A DNA stretch of 64,000 bases from Atherix ibis. Its lineage: Eukaryota; Arthropoda; Insecta; Diptera; Athericidae. A program made the position numbers and the translations under genes. The stretch is taken from NCBI GenBank assembly GCA_958298945.1, contig OY282606.1:58293920-58357919 (forward strand), read 5' to 3'. The notes under the pieces were generated by a model. That model did not search any database, had not been told where the DNA came from, and saw only the letters and a program-made list of their open reading frames with translations. Positions 12,260-24,063 of this stretch are shown here, one piece after another. Position 1 is the first letter of the stretch; every line of letters starts with the position of its first letter.

Positions 12260-15200
12260 AATCATGAAGCTTTAATTTTCATGTTAAACTTATCGAATTT
12301 TTGTCATGTGTCTTTGCGTAGGTTGGGGAAATATAAATTTAATTGTACTTTAAAAATGTTCATGCTAATCAAATCATTTATATAGGACTTATTGTTAAGT
12401 TTAGAATGATTCACAAATAAATTATACAATTTTCTTATAGGTAGTTCACGGTTTAAAATATTTTCTCCGGCTCAAATATTGTACGTTAAATACTTTTTAT
12501 ATACAATAAAATATTTATTTATTTTAAGTAATTATATTAAAGTATTTGTATCTAAAAGATTTTGATGTATATTCAGTTATTGTCAATATGTAAAAAATTA
12601 ATTTTCGTCGTACGCTTCCAAATATATAAAACAGTTTATTTTCAAATACTCGTATGCCTAATAATATGTGCTACTTAAAATATTTGAAATGAAAAATCGG
12701 AGAATTTATATGCTATGGTTGTGAAATTAAAAATTTAACATAATATTAAATAAATAACTTTGAATATTCATCAAGTAAACAAAGTACGTATTGAAGTTTG
12801 TAAGCTATTTACAAAAATTGTACTCAAAATCGAATAATAATATAAAATGCGTTGATCAAAATTAATTAAAAATTTGCATATTTATTTTTAAAAATTCAAA
12901 TAAAAATATTTCCTTAATTATGGTTGAATGTTTTCTTAAGTGTATTATTATATAAAATACAAACTTTCATCATCTTATATTTAGTAAATAGAATTGAATT
13001 TATAAACTCTAACTATCACATAAATAAGTAGCCAAAACTATTATTCATGAAAATGTTCATTATTTAATTGAGAGAGAAAAAATGTTGCCGACCTCGCCAC
13101 GAAACTTTTTCTATTAAACACTTCTTTGATAGCATTGATTTTTTTGCAAGCTTGAAGGTACATTTTTTTTTTATTTTAATTATTTCGAATACTGTTTATG
13201 ATATTAGTTTTTAAATAGTTAAACTTTAGTAAAGTAAAATCTTAAATGTATGTACGATTGTAAATGATTTTTAACTAATTGGTGGTAGTAGAATATTTTT
13301 GTTAACGGAAAAAATACAACCATACATCCAGATCTAGTTAAAAAGTATGTTAGTAAATTAAAATTGTAATAATGGCTTACACTATAGTTATATACTAGTA
13401 TTTAACATTTCTATAAGGAAACCTGCTGCAAAAAGAAATTGATGTCTAGGTCAATGTCAGCTACTTACACATATTTCAATTGAATACTACTTACATACAT
13501 AAATATACATTTTGTAGAGATAATATTGTATATAAGCATATAACATATAATAAACGATGTTTTTCCATGAACCGAACTGGTGTATAAAAGTAGTTTTTTT
13601 TTAACAAATGAACTGCTTTCACATTATACTAGTATGAGTATGACGATATATTTTTGCGGTTATTGCGCATTAGGTTTCTTAAATATGGTTTTAGATTTTC
13701 TACTATTATTTTATTTGCTATTAAAAATATTGGTTCAAAATTTTTAAACATTTGATAAATTATAAATGTTTGCTTGCAATAAAAAAGAGCAACCAAAATC
13801 CGGTATTATTTATAATTAAAAATAATGTAAAAATTAATATTAAAACCAATATTTCTTTTGGTAAAACTAATATGAAATTAAATAAATATTCATTATATTC
13901 CAATATTTTCCAAACAAGCGATAAAATTTATTGAACAAATAGTGTTCAAAATAACTATTATTCTAAAAATTGTTTTATTATTAAATTAATATCCCTTTGT
14001 ATATATTTACGATTTTAAAGTGCAAATGAATATTTTATTTATACAATACTTTTAATAATGTCCTTATAATAACTAAAATAATTAGACTAACTAATATTTA
14101 TACTTTTTGCGAAAAAAAATATTTCAAAATAGCACTAATATCTTTAATTTTAATAAATTATATCACAACTTATTAAGTAAGACGGTTTTCCGGTTATGAA
14201 TTTTTCCCAAAATGTGATATCCTCACAAAACTATACTTCGTTCGTCTTTAAATTAAAAAAAAAGTTTTAAGAAAAATATTAGTTTTAATAAGCATAACTC
14301 TTACTAATATATTTTGAGACAAAAATTAACATATCATATTTTTCGAATAATTTTTTAGGAAATAAAAACAAACTTTAACAAAAGTTCTATTTTTAGTCCT
14401 TTAAAATCAAGATGTTCTCTTTGCTGTTAGTAGGATAGAATTATGACTTCTATACCAATGTCACTTATTTCATTATTAAATACCCTTGTGCAAATTAACT
14501 TCAGTTTCTATTACCTCACAAAATCCACAAAGCTTTACATAATATTTGATATAAATGACCAGGAAAATGGATAGAGAACTTGTATTATTGGTAATTTTGC
14601 ATATGAGAAAATAAATAAAGATGGAAAAAATTGTATATTACTGGTGTATTATATCAAAAAAAAAAAAATTTATTATTATGTATTTTTTATTTAGATAAGA
14701 TAGAATTCCCCCAAATTTAATAATAAGGATTGACAGAATTCCCCCGAATTTAATAACAGCTGGTTTACTGCACTTTTCAGAATTATAGATATAGTACTGG
14801 CCACATAAATAAGATCAGCTCGTATAATATATAATTGTTAGCGCCTATTCCAATAAGAATTTTTTAAAAATATGTTATATAGTAATCAACTTACTTAAAA
14901 ATAGATAAAAACAGTTGTACAAAGAAATTACGGATTCTGTAAATTGAAGAAATTTTTTTAATTAACATAAAAGTAGTACATTGTAAGAAATGTTAAAAGA
15001 TAATTTTTAAGAAATATTAAAATCCTATTGTCGGGATAGGACTAATGAAAAGTTGAACGAGTAGTTTAGTTCTAGAATGGTTTACAATCTCAAATATTAT
15101 ATTGTAGTATAAAATGTGAAATTGTAACAATTATTGCTAAGCGAAATGTTAAATAGCCAAATTTTTTTAAGGGTATAATCGAAATTAATATTTCTTAGTA

Positions 15201-16590
15201 TACATAATAATGATGATAATACTTTCAATTATCATTATCATGTCGTTGCTCCGCTAATTATTATGCAATATTTTTCTAAATACTTTTTTGTTATTTTTGA
15301 GAAATAGTAGAATCTGATTAAACAATTTGATTATTTTTGTAATGGCTATTTGTAAAAAAATTCCGTCAGGTGTTAGTTGGATAGATAAGTAAGAGGAGGT
15401 GAGATTTTGTGAGCTTGCGTTATTTTACTTTAAGGATTAAAAGGAGAACTTAAAAAATGATTTAAGGCATCATTCATTAAAATTTTATCAAAAGAAAAAA
15501 ATCATTCAAATATGGAAAATAGTCAGTTTAATGTCATAGGGACGTTTTTCGTGCCCCGAATTTTGGTGTGATCATTGAGTAGTTACAGATAATTTCTTGT
15601 GATTTAAAGCTTTTCTTATGCATCCATAATCTCAATTTTGCTACTGTTAGCCTATTGCCCGAAAAAAGTCTATCCTCCAGTGGTTTAGAAATAGTTAAGA
15701 CTATTATTTAACATTTCACTGAATTTTTACATGTCGCGGATTTGATGGTTTCATTATTAAAAATTTCCATTGTTGCTATTCTATTTTACAGACACTTGAT
15801 GATATACAAATAACTTACCAAATATTATTTCAGTATTCTTGTATCAACTACAATTTTAAATATTTATTCTTAGATTAATTTAATATACTGTTAGTTAAAT
15901 TTAACTACGAGCTGAAAAAAATTATACTAACACAATTTAATTTTGGATTTTAAAATTGAATAGACAAGTAAAATTTTTCTCAAACAATTTTAGTGGTTTA
16001 CACAAATTGCAAAATATATTTTAAAGTGAACTATAAATTATTTGTCGAAAATTATAAATTAGTAGAATTATTTTAACAATAACTATATTGAAAAATCAGT
16101 CAATAATTCATTTGCTGCAGAAAATTCATTGATTTTTGTGAGAAATTTTCATACTCGTAGTATACAATAAAATGTACATTAAAGTATATTCATAGTATGT
16201 TTGTGATTTGCTGATATACTTTATAGAATCTTTGAATAGTTGTATGTATAGTAAAATGTCCGTGCAAAATCAAACTCAACTCAAAAAATTGTAATTAATA
16301 ATAAAGTTTGTATATTTTTATAAACATATTACAATATAAAAAATAATTTGTAAAAGATGTTAAACTATAATAAATAATATAATTATGTCAGTATATATAT
16401 TTTGCTATGCATTTGTTATAATTTTTCAAGATATTATCTGATGCAATTCTCCTAGAATTACTCCTTATCAGTCTCATTTAATAATAATCGGCATCATTCG
16501 TTCATCCGGCTCATATTTTTAACTGTCACTTTGATATTTAGTTTTAATTCATCTATTAAAAAGCAGATTTAATATTTATGTAAGCAAATT
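12260..16590. other. AT-rich spacer, no gene recognised
   Basis: No supported gene. The most distinct local feature is a short tandem duplication at 14702-14757, where AGAATTCCCCC(A/G)AATTTAATAA occurs twice, 34 bp apart. A reading frame at 13752-13934 is lysine/asparagine-rich without recognisable motifs and is probably chance. The 15360-15700 stretch is somewhat richer in GC but has no open frame. Confidence 0.55.
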
Positions 16591-16667
16591 TTATGATAAA
16601 TTATGAAAATGTGTATTTATTGTTATATTATATATGTGCGTTTGCTCCATCCATGTTAGTTGATTTT

Positions 16668-17099
16668 TTATTGACGTCTGCCGCCTGCTCTTGTAATCGT
16701 AGTCGTTTCAGATTTTTCCTTTTCACGTAATTCCTTAATAGCTCCTACAGAACCAAACATTACTTTTGCTGTGATTTGTGTATTATTGTGTCTTGATGAC
16801 GTACTTGATGCGTTTGCAGCTCCTCTAGACGTGGTTGTATGTCTTGACGGCGCCGACAGCGCCGATGATTTAGATGCACTCGATGACGTTGCACCTGTCG
16901 CTGAAGACAACCTGCTGTTACTGCTCCCATTGCCACTGTTATTATCAATATTTCTGATTATTCCGTTTGTCTGTGAACGGGACGTCACTATCGACTGACG
17001 ATCATTACTGCTTGAATTACTTGAACCAGGATAACCACTTGTGTAGGAGGCATAGTTATTATTAAGATCACGCCCACAACTTCTGCACTGATTTGACAT
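16668..17099 (-). CDS. hypothetical serine-rich protein, 143 aa
   Basis: This is the only reading frame in the window that looks like host coding sequence rather than a transposon. It opens at an ATG at 17099 in a good fly start context (ACAAAATG) and ends with TAA at 16668-16670. The N-terminus has a single Cys-x-x-Cys pair (CRSCGRDL). The middle, about residues 17-105, is rich in Ser, Asn, Thr and Ala and is probably disordered. The end holds a more regular segment (KVMFGSVGAIKELREKEKSE) followed by a basic RAGGRRQ tail. The stretch is markedly richer in GC than its flanks. An AATAAA-like signal lies about 45 bp beyond the stop. A TATAAAAG sequence lies only 35 bp before the ATG, which would leave almost no leader, so the true promoter may be further upstream. 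I do not recognise the family. It could be a complete one-exon gene or the first or last exon of a larger one. Confidence 0.55.
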   Translation of the reverse strand: MSNQCRSCGRDLNNNYASYTSGYPGSSNSSSNDRQSIVTSRSQTNGIIRNIDNNSGNGSSNSRLSSATGATSSSASKSSALSAPSRHTTTSRGAANASSTSSRHNNTQITAKVMFGSVGAIKELREKEKSETTTITRAGGRRQ

Positions 17100-17139
17100 T
17101 TTGTTTATTTAATAAACTTTTCAGTTCTTTTATATTTTG

Positions 17140-20100
17140 AAAAATGTTCACCTTTTATTTTTCAATTATTCCTTTATTATGATTATTATACAAAATTCCC
17201 ATCAATTTGGAAAAATGATTTTTTTAATAAAAACTGCGCATTGTTTTATACGTGCTAGCATAAAATAATACCAAGAAAAAAGTTACTATCAATTTAACGT
17301 ATATTTGTTAAATATTTTTTATTTATTTATTTTTGTCTTGATTTTTTTGGGTAAATAACTAATACTTTGAATGCAATAGTGCCACAATTGTTTATTATCA
17401 ATTATTTCCAAAAGTTATGAAAGGTGCACTTAAAGTTGATTCACCTTTTAACGCGGATTACGATCTACTATATCTCTATTGACGGCTGCAGTTCGCTAAC
17501 TGAAAACTTGATTTACACTGTATATATTCACATTTTTTTGTTATTTTTGTAAGTTTGTCTCTTTTCTTTGTACAATAAGCAGAGGCACTTTTCAGCATTA
17601 GAGATATTTTATTTTATCTAAGGCGTGAACTGAATTAATTATACTGAATAATAAATTATAATTTTACTGTGAATCCATGAAAGTTGTATATTTTAATCAT
17701 ATATTTCGTTTAATTTTATTATTGTTCTTTTTTATTTTCTTTTTGTACTTTTATAAAACTACACACAACTACAAAGAACTACAAATATGATTCGTACTAC
17801 TTCTGATACTATTGGAATGGTAATTTATAAGCGAACTACTCTGTAAAGTTCACTCACTGACCGCAGTAATTTTAAGTTCGTCATCGCAACTTCTTTAAGT
17901 TACACTACTCGTAAAACGGTTGGTTTTCCTTCAGTATTTTACAGTATTTTAATGTGTGATGATGGAAAACTTAATTCGAAATACCATATTTCCAAAATAC
18001 ATGTAACATTCAATAGAGTACTGTTAATAATGTAGATGTAGATGAAAATGTTTAGGCAGAGGTAAATTTTAAGGTAGTAGCCGGTATAATATTAACTAAA
18101 GAGAAAATAATAGCAATCGCGAAAGTATAGAGAAGAAAATATGTGTATCTAGCGATTGAATTGATTCTTTCGATTCAAGCGAGGTAGTCTAAGAAGTTGG
18201 TGGAACAGCTGGTGCAAAGAGATTTAAGACCTACTTCCATAGATTCAAAAATTCAGAGTGTAAAGTGTGTCAGTCACACACTGTGCTATCATTTGCAAGC
18301 CGATCAGTTTTCTACCTTTTAGTTTTCATGTTCTCTTTTCTTTTACAACGAGCCCCAAGTTTACTGCCTTTTCTTTTTCATCTTCGTGCAACGACGACAC
18401 TCTTAGTTACATTTTCTTACTTCCAACAATTTTTTCTCAACTTTATATATTGTATTTTACTCTCAATCATAAAATTATACATTCATGTAATCAACTAATG
18501 TATGTGTGTTTTGGTGGAGGAATCTTAACAATGGCTATGCATAGGAATAATACCCAAACATCGACATTTAAAAGTCAAATAGTATGTATTAGAAACTTAC
18601 TATCTAAAAAAAACATTTGAATTTAACCTATATACATGAATACATATGCAAAGTCAACCTTATGAACCGATCTTTATTTACAAAACCATACTTGTTTGTA
18701 AGTATAGAAATTATACAACTTATGTATCTGTATTTTACACATTAGTATTAACTTTTAAAAGTATGTGAATTTAATGAAATATACTAAAATACAGCGACAT
18801 CTATCGTAGTAAACTGTAGAATGAATTTATCCTAAAAAGTGACTAAATTATTTTAGAAAAAATCTCTGTGGTTAAAGTCTTGTTTTAAAAAATTCCATTT
18901 AGGCAAATAAATATAATGAATGATCTTAAATTTCTTTTTAAATATATTAGTAAAAATATAGTCTTGTGTATTAAATTATGTATCAAATATGTGCAATGAG
19001 TTTTATTGTTATTGGCATAATCACTGAAATGGAGCATTTGAATTTTATTACTGCTGTTAATACAAAAGATAAAAAATTCTTAATATTCATTTTCTTCAAA
19101 AAAAATAACTGTTTCACAAGAGGTTTTAGATGATCGAACAGTCGGACATTAGATTTTTTGTAGAGTTGCACGTATTATCGATATTATTAAATTAATACTC
19201 GTAAGAAGTCATAAAATACCAATTCAGTATAGTTGTGTTATCAATTAAAATATTCACATTTTATTTAAATATATTGTAGATTTATTTTTTTTTTACATTA
19301 TTGCTCAATATTAGTTTTTTTTTTAAATTGATCTTTGAGTTTTTAAATTTTATCCTTATATTAATATTCCAACAGTTTATTTATAATAAATTCAAAAGCA
19401 CTAACATTTTTAGCCTTTAATAATTTACTCCAACAACTTATAAACAATAATTTCAAATAATTAACAACTTAATATAATCAACAAATTCAAGCAACTAAAA
19501 CAATTAAAATTTTTAACCAACTTACAATCTAACGTAAACTATTTCGTTCACATATTAGGCAACTCGATTAAACAATTAAATTTTATTCTGCTTCTTTGAG
19601 CGCAGTGCATAGATGCGCTACACCGTATATTATCTCCAGTATATACTAAAGGTATCGATCCACTACAATGACCATTCATAATTTTACGAATCAGTTTTTA
19701 TTTTAACTATTAAATTTGTTTGGACTCACAAAGTTTAGGTTTGTCTGTCCCAGATAAGTTTAAGTACTGTATCGTAAATTCTTAGCGACAGTATTGTAGC
19801 TTTGGAAGTCATTTGTAACCTTTTACTTGATGCGGTTCTCAACCGGATTCTACATTGGTTGCTAAACCACTGAAATTTTGATTTGCATTTGGTTCCCGAT
19901 AATGTTGGCATTCTTGGCAATGAGCACGCTGATGGGAGATAAATATACCTCATGCACAATATCGGTATTTCTACGTATTAGCCAAACACTAGCAAACCAA
20001 TCTTCTCAATAACCATTCAAAATTCTGAGCAAGGAAACTTGTCAGAATCTGGATTTGTCATACATATTCACGATTTTATTTACAGTAACTAACCTTGTCC

Positions 20101-20270
20101 TTAATGTCATTCCTGTTTGGTTCCATTCAGCATTTTCCACTTTTCAAATAAATGTCAATCAACATAAAATTTCTTTCTAAGTAGCACTCCCTCTTATATG
20201 TAGGTGGTAGCTATTTTTTCCAAGCCTTCTTTTTAACTATTATATCGATTAAAGTTCTATTTATATGTTT
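17140..20270. other. spacer upstream of the orphan gene, no gene recognised
   Basis: Mostly AT-rich. 17430-17530 and 17820-18420 are less AT-rich and could include promoter or untranslated exon sequence of the minus-strand gene at 16668-17099, but nothing in the sequence proves it. On the minus strand a TCAGTT initiator-like word at about 17501 has a TATATA 25 bp upstream, slightly closer than usual. The frames at 18265-18620 are phenylalanine/serine-rich without motifs. 19600-20180 has higher complexity and could be an old LINE tail, but I could not identify it. Confidence 0.4.
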
Positions 20271-21666
20271 AGAGTACAATATTTCCCCTCTTAGGTAGGT
20301 TCCTTTCAAAAGACATTAAAAGGATTCATCTTTCCAAAGACATTAAAAGAATAGTGTGATACTCTAACCCACTAAAACCGCCTTCCTGCAATGTGCAATG
20401 ACCAATTTTAATTAAAATTGAATAATTAATTATCTTATTTTATAAATTTAGTTGTATTAGGACTTATTTAGATAAGCACTCGATATAGTGAATTGTCTTC
20501 GTAGTTGTTACTCTGCTAATTTGTACTGTTGATCCCAGCAATAACCGTTTTCATCTCGGGTATTCATGTGAATGCAAGTGTTAATCATGTTTGATTGCTT
20601 TCTTTCTTATTTCATCACAAACCGAATTAATTTGCAAATCATATTTCTATACAAGTTAGTTTCGATACTTTTGTATAATTTCTGTATTTGATTTGCTTCA
20701 ATAACCTCAAAGCTGTATATCATACATCCAAATAGGCTTAAGTATTTGGTTGTAAATTAAGATTTTATTCTGCATTGAGAATATAAAACTCCTCCTTAGC
20801 AGCCAATAAAATTTAATAATTTTTTTTATTAAGTTCTTCTTTTTTCTTCTTTACATTCTTCTACCACTTAATTTGGGTATCAAGGATCATATTTAGAAAC
20901 TTAGCTGTATTGTCAGAAGGTACAATTTGTCGTTAATGGTAATACGAGTATACACTTGGTCAATTTTCCTGTAGGTAAAGATAATGTATTCTGATTTTGC
21001 TTCATTTAACTTAATACGCCGTAGGTTCGTCCAGTTATTGATCTCATTTATTGCATTCTCCAGATGTTTAGTATAACTTTCAAAAGATGAATATATCACC
21101 ATTCTTGCGCTGTCATCTGCAAATGTAGCCATTAATACGAGGTCTGTTCAAAAAATATCACGAATTTTGAAAGCTCCGCGGGTTACGTATACACCGAATT
21201 CTCTTTTTGCACGAATTTTTTTACACGAATTTGATGCAACACGAGTTAAAATGAAGAAAAAAAAAATCAAATTTTACACGAATTGTATTGTTTTAATACG
21301 ATTTTCCATATTCTATGAACTTTTTTATGAATTTCTCCGATGAATTTGTTTCATTTGCACTCCTCACAAATATGCATTGTAACTTCGCGTTAAATTTGTC
21401 ACAAGTCAGTTAGATTATGTCGATTATATGAGTGGGATTCCCCGAATTATGCGTACGATAAAGACGTAATGTATTTTTTACGCAATTTAGTTTGGTTTTG
21501 AGAGTTGAAAAGAAAAGACGTTTAGTTGATGTAGATATTTAAAAAGTTATAACTAAAATAAAGTTATGCGCGCATAGATTTATTAACTTAATAACAGGTA
21601 AGTTTTAGATAATTTTCAAATCTTTGAATTATTAAAATAAAAATAATTATTGGTAGCCTTAACACA

Positions 21667-22781
21667 ATGTCAAATAATTCGCGCGTAATAAAAACGAAGA
21701 AGAAGGCGATCAGTTTAGATACTAAAATTAAAATTTTAGATCAACTTGCAACAGGACAAGGTGCAATGGCTGTGGGAAAGCTTTTTGGTATTCATGAAGC
21801 TACCATAAGAACGTTAAAAAAAATGAAACTGCAATTAGAAAATCTGTATATTCTGACACAAAAATAAGTGCTAAATCATCGTCTTACATAAGAGATGTTA
21901 TCAAAGAGAAGATGGAAAAGGCTTTGGTAATGTGGATTAAAGATAAATAACAAAAAAGAATACCAGTAGATGGAATTACTATCAATCAAACAGCATTAAG
22001 AATCTATAAACGTATTAAAGAAGTTGAGCCAGGCACTTCATCTCAGTCAAAACAACCCAAAATTTCTGCAAGTACAGGTTGGTTAACAAGTTTTCTTAAA
22101 CGACATGCTCTCCATAATATAAAAATTAAGGAAGAAACTGCGTCTGCAGATGAATTGGCTGCCAAAGAATTTCCTCGAAAACTTAGAATAATTATTGAAG
22201 ATGGAGGATACACCCCAGATCAAGTTTGGAATGAAGATTAAAGTGGCCTTTTTTGGAAAAGAATGCCTAGGAGAACTTACACAGTGTGCCATAAAAATAA
22301 CCGAACTTTTTTCTTTTATTGAAATAGCTGTAACTTTCACATCTGTCATCCGATTTACATGAATTTAGGTGCGTTTGAAAGAGGATGAATGTATCTTTTT
22401 AATACTGTAAATTTGCAATAGATGGCGCTGCATGTTGTATTACTTAAATATAAAGTTCGGTTATTCGCAGAAAACTACCGTGGATTGCAGAAAACTGCCG
22501 TGTATACCGTGTATGTTGAAAAATCGCAGAAAACTGCCGGTGGTTTTGGACGTGAACTGAAATCATTAATGGCATCTTACAGGGAACTTTATAACTGTTT
22601 ATCACGAAATCAAACACAATTTTTAATGACTGATTTCCTTTTAAAAACTACTGAATTATCAACACAGGAGAATAGGGATGATAATACAGAAATATTTTCA
22701 CAAAATAATTCTAGTGATAGCAGTGATATTATAGTCTTACGCAAACGTATGCGTTTATTGTCAGAAAGTGACACTGCATAA
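21667..22781 (+). pseudogene. Tigger (pogo) transposase, broken and internally deleted
   Basis: The N-terminus is a CENP-B/pogo-type helix-turn-helix: after a basic MSNNSRVIKTKKK start comes SLDTKIKILDQLATGQG and a FGIHEATIRTLKK recognition helix. An indel in a run of A near 21822 shifts the frame. The second DNA-binding helix block continues as SSYIRDVIKEKMEKALVMW, then TGWLTSFLKRH. Stops interrupt at the KDK-stop-QKRIP position and inside the first catalytic block, which reads NED-stop-SGLFWKRMP where these proteins normally have ADESGLFWKRMP. The remaining DDE core is missing, and a Tc1-like insert sits at the break (22280-22465). The C-terminal tail survives as an open frame to 22781, ending in an acidic serine-rich segment and LRKRMRLLSESDTA. 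Confidence 0.88.
22280..22465. mobile_element. probable Tc1-type mini-element inside Tigger
   Basis: Where the Tigger DDE domain should continue, the sequence changes to CACAGTGTGCCATAAAAATA, the kind of CAGTG start seen in Tc1-like elements, beside a TA. An inner 14-bp inverted pair, AATAACCGAACTTT (22296-22309) and AAAGTTCGGTTATT (22452-22465), brackets about 140 bp of non-coding DNA. The right outer end appears truncated. Just after it, a GCAGAAAACTGCCG-type word occurs three times (22468-22540). The assignment rests on end structure only. Confidence 0.45.
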
Positions 22782-23120
22782 AATTTTGTTATGTCTATAT
22801 TATTCTTATTTTTTTTTATAATAATGAATTTAAAATATTATCGTCTTTTTTTCAAAGTATAATTTATTTTTTATAATATATTTAATGAATTAAAATGTGT
22901 AAGCACGAAATAAAATCTTAAGTGATCTTTGTAAAGATTTTTTAAATATTATTTATTGTACTTTTCAGTTGCTTTTTTAGGTCTGGAATCAATCTATATA
23001 CAATACTTTTCTTCCATTTAGTTAATATCTTTTTTTACACGAATTTTATTTTGCACGATTTTTTATCTATCGTGTAAAAAAAGAATGAGGTGTATTCGAT
23101 TTTCAATTTGTTTTGTGGCG

Positions 23121-23177
23121 TTATGTTGGTCTCTCACTTATGCCAACAAGTTCGGCATAAGTGAGAGACCAACATAA
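23121..23177. repeat. 24-bp perfect inverted duplication, 9-bp loop
   Basis: Arms 23121-23144 and 23154-23177 are exact reverse complements around the loop AACAAGTTC. The sister mariner at 43000-43070 has the left arm followed by ordinary sequence (CCATTTTGAATG...), so here the right arm replaced original sequence. Confidence 0.95.
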
Positions 23178-23198
23178 TTTATGACAGCTGCTTTGCTG

Positions 23199-23473
23199 TA
23201 TATTGATATATAGTAAGTGATGTAATTAATATACCTAATATAAATAATGAAATACTATATTGATGGAATCATTTTACTAATCCTGATATTGATGTTATTG
23301 CACCAGTAGCACCTGTTAATGGTCAAGGTCTATAATCAACTAAATGGAATAGGTGATTTGAATGGGTTGACATTAATTTAATTTACTTCTCAAGAATATA
23401 ATGTTCTTAATACAGCAAATACATAAGATTGAATAATTGCTACTGCTGATTCTAAAACCAATAATGCAATTTG
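23199..23473 (-). pseudogene. nuclear mitochondrial insert: atp6 3' end and cox3 5' end
   Basis: Read on the minus strand with the invertebrate mitochondrial code, the segment gives the end of ATP synthase subunit 6 (IALLVLESAVAIIQSYVFAV, ending EVN and TAA at 23378-23380). Four bases later comes the start of cytochrome oxidase subunit III (ATG at 23373: MSTHSNH, then YSPWPLTGATGA and VKWFHQY). Several codons only make sense in mitochondria: TGA as Trp before P-L-T-G and before F-H-Q, AGA as Ser and ATA as Met. In the nuclear code the frame is broken by those TGA codons. The gene order atp6-cox3 is the standard insect arrangement. The segment sits inside the mariner, replacing a short piece that is present in the sister copy, with no duplicated target. 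It is a non-functional captured fragment. Confidence 0.93.
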
Positions 23474-23514
23474 TTTTGGTTCGTCTTCGATTTTTACCCA
23501 TTCCAAAAAATGGA

Positions 23515-24010
23515 TCAAAGAATCTGTTTTGGGAACAAGAAAAAGTTACAGTGGGCCAGATCTGGGGAATATGGTGGCTGCGGCATTATTAGTGTGTTGT
23601 TTTTGGCCAAAAATTCGCGCACAAGCAACGATGCGTGAGCAGGGGCGTTATCATGGTGCAAAAGCCAATTTTTGTTCTTCCACAAATTCGGGCGTTTCTG
23701 GCGGATTGCTTCGCGCAACTTGTATATTAAGAAATAATATTCCTTATTCACCGTTCTACCCTGTAGCAAGAACCCATGATGTACCACGCCCCTGCAATCG
23801 AAGAAAACTGTAAGCAAAACCTTCACATTCGACCGAAATTGGTGAGCTTTTTTTGGTCTTGGCTCATGCGGCAGCTTCCATTGTAATGATTGAGCTTTGG
23901 TTTCCACGTCATAAACATAAACCCATGATTCGTCACTAGTTATGACCTTATCGAGCAAATTTGGGTCTTCGCGGACAGAGTCCAACAGCTCCTTACCAAC
24001 GTTAATGCGA
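23515..24010 (-). pseudogene. mariner transposase catalytic core, copy 1
   Basis: An open stretch running from about 24010 down to 23515. It starts with VGKELLDSVREDPNLLDKV, then the first catalytic block ITSDESWVYVYD, then SNVKVLLTVFFDCRGVVHH, the second catalytic block LLHHDNAPAHAS and the third block YSPDLAHCNFFLFPK. The consensus third block is SPDLAPCDFFLF, so here the last catalytic Asp is Asn and the preceding Pro is His. The N-terminal DNA-binding domain (about 150 residues) and the C-terminal tail are absent, as in the copy at 43195-43594, so the deletion was inherited. It cannot catalyse transposition. Confidence 0.9.
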
Positions 24011-24013
24011 TGC

Positions 24014-24063
24014 TGTTCAGTTAATTTTTAACAGCAAAGCAGCTGTTAAAAATTAACTGAACA
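24014..24063. repeat. 22-bp perfect inverted duplication, 6-bp loop
   Basis: Arms 24014-24035 and 24042-24063 are exact reverse complements around AAAGCA. The sister mariner has the right arm (CAGCTGTCAAAAATTAACTG) preceded by unrelated sequence (CGAGACAAAACACGTGCAACC). The left arm here is therefore a new inverted copy that replaced about 40 bp. Confidence 0.95.

Larger units (their letters stand above)
21192..23092 (+). mobile_element. Tigger/pogo-type DNA transposon, 1.9 kb
   Basis: Flanked by TA at 21190-21191 and 23093-23094. The left end is CACCGAATTCTCTTTTTGC, and the right end in reverse complement is CACCTCATTCTTTTTTTAC; both continue into ACGA, giving an imperfect inverted repeat of about 23 bp. 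Subterminal ACACGAATT words recur at both ends. Removing the element restores the mariner reading GGGTTACGTATATTCG exactly as in the copy at 42961. The transposase is broken (separate entry). Confidence 0.93.

Noticed and set aside
16771..16998. Plus-strand frame rich in Asp, Val and Leu
   Set aside because: Exact antisense of the serine-rich frame at 16668-17099; its composition is a mirror of serine and threonine codons.
18265..18620. Overlapping Phe/Ser-rich frames in a less AT-rich stretch
   Set aside because: No motif, no conserved pattern and no convincing splice sites; could be untranslated exon or spacer, so not called as a gene.
23529..23813. Plus-strand frame across the mariner core
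   Set aside because: Antisense shadow of the minus-strand transposase; the same holds for frames opposite the RTE and Jockey ORFs.
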